A stretch of DNA of 64,000 bases. It comes from Bacteroides sp. 519 (lineage in GTDB: Bacteria > Bacteroidota > Bacteroidia > Bacteroidales > Bacteroidaceae). The stretch is from positions 118,895 through 182,894 of the forward strand of contig NZ_QVMJ01000021.1 in NCBI RefSeq assembly GCF_010500955.1. The letters are read 5' to 3'. The translations under genes and the position numbers were made by a program. Positions 61,676-64,000 of the stretch are shown one piece after another. A model generated the notes under the pieces. It made no database searches. It saw nothing but the letters and a program-made list of their open reading frames with translations, and was not told where the DNA came from. The stretch's first letter is position 1. Each line of letters starts with the position of its first letter.

Positions 61676-63841
61676 ATGAATAAAATTAAATTGTATTTGT
61701 TGGTGCTTTTGATTCCATTAGCATTATCAGTAAAAGCTGACGAAGGAATGTGGTTGTTGCAATTAATGCAGGAACAACATGCTGTTGACATGATGAAAAA
61801 ACAAGGGTTAAAGCTGGATGCTATTGATTTATACAACCCTAATGGTGTTTCGTTGAAGGATGCTGTAGGCATATTTGGTGGTGGTTGTACTGGCGAAATC
61901 ATCTCACCCGAAGGGTTAATTCTAACCAATCATCATTGCGGATATTCTTTTATACAACAACATAGCTCGGTCGAAAACGATTATCTAACAGATGGTTTCT
62001 GGGCTAAAAGCCGGGAGGAAGAATTGCCAACTCCCCGTTTAAAGTTCACTTTTATAGAAAGAATTGAAGATATTACAGACATTGTAAATCAGCGGATTGC
62101 TGCCGGAACAATAAGTGAGGCAGAATCGTTTTCGCAAAAATTCCTTGCCGAACTGGCTAAAGAGTTACATGTAACAAGTAACCTGAAAGGTAAAAAAGGT
62201 ATTGTTCCGCAAGCACTTCCGTTCTATGCCGGAAACAAATTCTATCTTATTTATAAAAAAGAATATACGGATGTGCGTATGGTAGCTGCTCCGCCATCGG
62301 CAATAGGTAAGTTTGGAGGAGAAACAGATAACTGGATGTGGCCACGCCATACCGGCGACTTCTCTATGTTCCGTATTTATGCAGATGCAAATGGCGAACC
62401 AGCTGACTATAGTGCACAAAATATTCCTCTGAAAACTAAAAAGCATCTTTCAATATCTTTAAAAGGAATTGAAGAAGATGATTATGCCATGATCATGGGC
62501 TTTCCGGGAAGTACAAGCCGCTACCTTACAGTATCGGAAGTACAAGAGAGAATGGATGCAACCAACTCGCCAAGGATACTTATTCGCGAGAATAGACAAG
62601 CCGTTCTTAAAGAGGTAATGAACGCTAGCGATAAGATACGTATTCAGTATGCAAATAAATATGCCGGTTCATCAAACTACTGGAAAAACTCTATTGGTAT
62701 GAATAAGGCAATTGTTGATAATAATGTATTGGAAACAAAAGCCGAACAGGAAGCAGCCTTCCAGGAATTTGCAAAACAGAAAAACAATCAGGACTATATA
62801 AATGTAGTAGCCAAAATAGATGATGCTGTTGCTCAAACACAGCCACTACGTTACCAACGTACTTGTTTAATGGAAGCTTTCTTTAGTGGTATTGAGTTTG
62901 GTGTACCCGATGTAGTATTTAAAGAAATGAAAACAGCTTTGGAGCAAAACAACACTGCTAAATTTGATTCTTTGAAAACAGGTTTACAGGGCCTATATAA
63001 TCGGATTCACAATAAAGACTATGACCATGAAGTAGATCGTAAAGTAGCCAAGGTGCTGATTCCGTTATATGCAACCATGATTGAACCGGATATGCGTCCT
63101 GAATTCTATTCGATTATACAAAACGAATTCGGTGGTAACTATGATGAATTTATTGATGCCATGTACAATAATTCTATTATGGCAAACAAGGCGAATTTTG
63201 AAAACTTCCTGAATGCACCTACTGTTGATGCAATAGACAAAGATTTGGCAGTTAGATATTACAGTTCGGTAGTTGCTAAGGCCAGGGAACTAACCTCGGC
63301 TCTTGTTCCTTTAACAAACGAGTTGAATATTCTTCATAAAACTTATATACGTGGATTAGGTGAAATGAAACTTCCTGTACCATCTTATCCGGATGCTAAC
63401 TTTACAATTCGGTTAACTTATGGTAATGTTGAATCATATCGCCCCAGAGATGGTATACATTATAAATATTATACCACAACAAAAGGTATTCTGGAAAAGG
63501 AAAATCCTAATGACCGTGAATTTATTGTTCCTGCCCAACTGAAAGAACTGATTAACAATAAAGATTTTGGCAGATATGCTATGGCCGATGGTGAAATGCC
63601 GGTATGTTTCCTTTCTACCAATGATATTACAGGAGGTAACTCCGGAAGCCCGGTACTAAATGCAAGAGGCGAACTGATTGGTTGTGCTTTTGATGGCAAC
63701 TGGGAATCTTTGAGCGGTGACATCAATTTTGACAATAAGAAACAACGTTGCATCAATGTGGATATCCGTTACATTTTATTCATTCTCGATAAATTAGGAG
63801 GATGTGGACATCTGATAAACGAAATGACAATTGTTGAATAA
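61676..63841 (+). CDS. S46-family dipeptidyl peptidase (DPP7 type)
   Basis: This periplasmic serine peptidase releases dipeptides from oligopeptides, feeding amino-acid use by asaccharolytic or mixed-diet Bacteroidales. A signal peptide precedes the trypsin-like fold: His86/87 (ILTNHHCGY), an Asp in the MWPRHTGDFSMFRIY block and Ser656 (GGNSGSP). Eighteen residues after the Ser, position 674 is Gly (FDGNWE), as in DPP7 rather than the Arg of DPP11, suggesting hydrophobic P1 residues. Length 721 aa. Confidence 0.93.
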   Translation: MNKIKLYLLVLLIPLALSVKADEGMWLLQLMQEQHAVDMMKKQGLKLDAIDLYNPNGVSLKDAVGIFGGGCTGEIISPEGLILTNHHCGYSFIQQHSSVENDYLTDGFWAKSREEELPTPRLKFTFIERIEDITDIVNQRIAAGTISEAESFSQKFLAELAKELHVTSNLKGKKGIVPQALPFYAGNKFYLIYKKEYTDVRMVAAPPSAIGKFGGETDNWMWPRHTGDFSMFRIYADANGEPADYSAQNIPLKTKKHLSISLKGIEEDDYAMIMGFPGSTSRYLTVSEVQERMDATNSPRILIRENRQAVLKEVMNASDKIRIQYANKYAGSSNYWKNSIGMNKAIVDNNVLETKAEQEAAFQEFAKQKNNQDYINVVAKIDDAVAQTQPLRYQRTCLMEAFFSGIEFGVPDVVFKEMKTALEQNNTAKFDSLKTGLQGLYNRIHNKDYDHEVDRKVAKVLIPLYATMIEPDMRPEFYSIIQNEFGGNYDEFIDAMYNNSIMANKANFENFLNAPTVDAIDKDLAVRYYSSVVAKARELTSALVPLTNELNILHKTYIRGLGEMKLPVPSYPDANFTIRLTYGNVESYRPRDGIHYKYYTTTKGILEKENPNDREFIVPAQLKELINNKDFGRYAMADGEMPVCFLSTNDITGGNSGSPVLNARGELIGCAFDGNWESLSGDINFDNKKQRCINVDIRYILFILDKLGGCGHLINEMTIVE

Positions 63842-63849
63842 ATAACTAT

Positions 63850-63912
63850 GAACACAGAGACACAGAGAGCACAGAGATTATCTATATTTAAAACTCTGTG
63901 TCTCTGTGTCTC
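63850..63912. repeat. CACAGAG foldback repeat, copy E2
   Basis: GAACACAGAGACACAGAG and CTCTGTGTCTCTGTGTCTC form the arms. It starts 9 bases after the peptidase stop and is the same family as E1. Confidence 0.8.
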
Positions 63913-63913
63913 G

Positions 63914-63921
63914 TATATTTG
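63914..63921 (+). promoter_or_regulatory. -7 box for a gene beyond the window
   Basis: TATATTTG matches TAnnTTTG. No start codon for a convincing gene is visible before the right edge. Confidence 0.4.
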
Positions 63922-64000
63922 CATCATTAATGATCCGTTATTTCTCCGAGTGTTGTATATTCGTAGTTAATACGGAAAAGAATAGTCTCTCAATTGTGCC

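Overview
The window reads as a chromosomal segment of an anaerobic Bacteroidales bacterium; I cannot resolve the genus. The evidence is SusC/SusD/sulfatase and ECF-sigma/FecR modules, an S46 peptidase, a ferredoxin-dependent 2-oxoacid oxidoreductase, a BspA-type leucine-rich protein, many SPII lipoproteins, low GC, and promoters of the Bacteroidetes type (-7 box TAnnTTTG, twice with TTTG 20 bp upstream). Everything was read by eye from sequence and translations; no database search was possible.

Layout. 1-7.3 kb is an AT-rich accessory cluster of small secreted proteins and lipoproteins (bacterial SH3 ends, YwqK/MORN-like repeats), with a segmental duplication and a truncated copy. 7.4-9.5 kb holds two tandem TonB-C lipoproteins, a 55-codon ORF and tRNA-Lys(TTT). 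9.6-15.1 kb is housekeeping (EttA, a winged-helix protein, LepA, NhaA). 15.1-15.9 kb is a repeat-filled gap. 15.9-19.8 kb has a ThiE-like protein, a helical-repeat protein, SodB and a YbiT-type ABC-F protein. 19.9-28.6 kb is a polysaccharide utilisation module: ECF sigma, FecR anti-sigma, SusC with STN domain, SusD and a Ser-type sulfatase. 28.7-34.3 kb carries a Gfo/Idh dehydrogenase, a DUF4143 ATPase, a solute-binding protein and a porin. 34.5-38.6 kb (minus strand) is a Vor/Kor-type oxidoreductase operon interrupted by a four-helix-bundle gene embedded in TGCCAAT repeats. 38.8-45.1 kb has a lipid A acyltransferase, an LRR protein, a repeat array, a duplicated unknown pair plus a truncated third copy, and a Schlafen-AlbA regulator. 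45.4-48.8 kb has CPBP protease, Fhs and ExoIII. 49.0-54.0 kb is hisGDCB, preceded by a leader peptide with four consecutive His codons and an attenuator. 54.0-63.8 kb carries a thioesterase, DsbD, a Dabb protein, Udk, MltF, OxyR, a TPR protein, a DUF4369 lipoprotein and a DPP7-type S46 peptidase.

The most unusual feature is in the gaps between genes. At least a dozen unrelated families of short tandem repeats (units of about 7-10 nt or 21-24 nt) occur here, and most fold back into hairpins. They usually sit directly on the stop codon of the preceding gene, so the repeat often supplies the stop or the last residues. They fill all three gaps of the his operon and several of the vor operon, one is nested inside another, and one family encloses the four-helix-bundle gene. 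This looks like a class of mobile, stop-codon-associated foldback elements, and it is my main candidate for an undescribed system.
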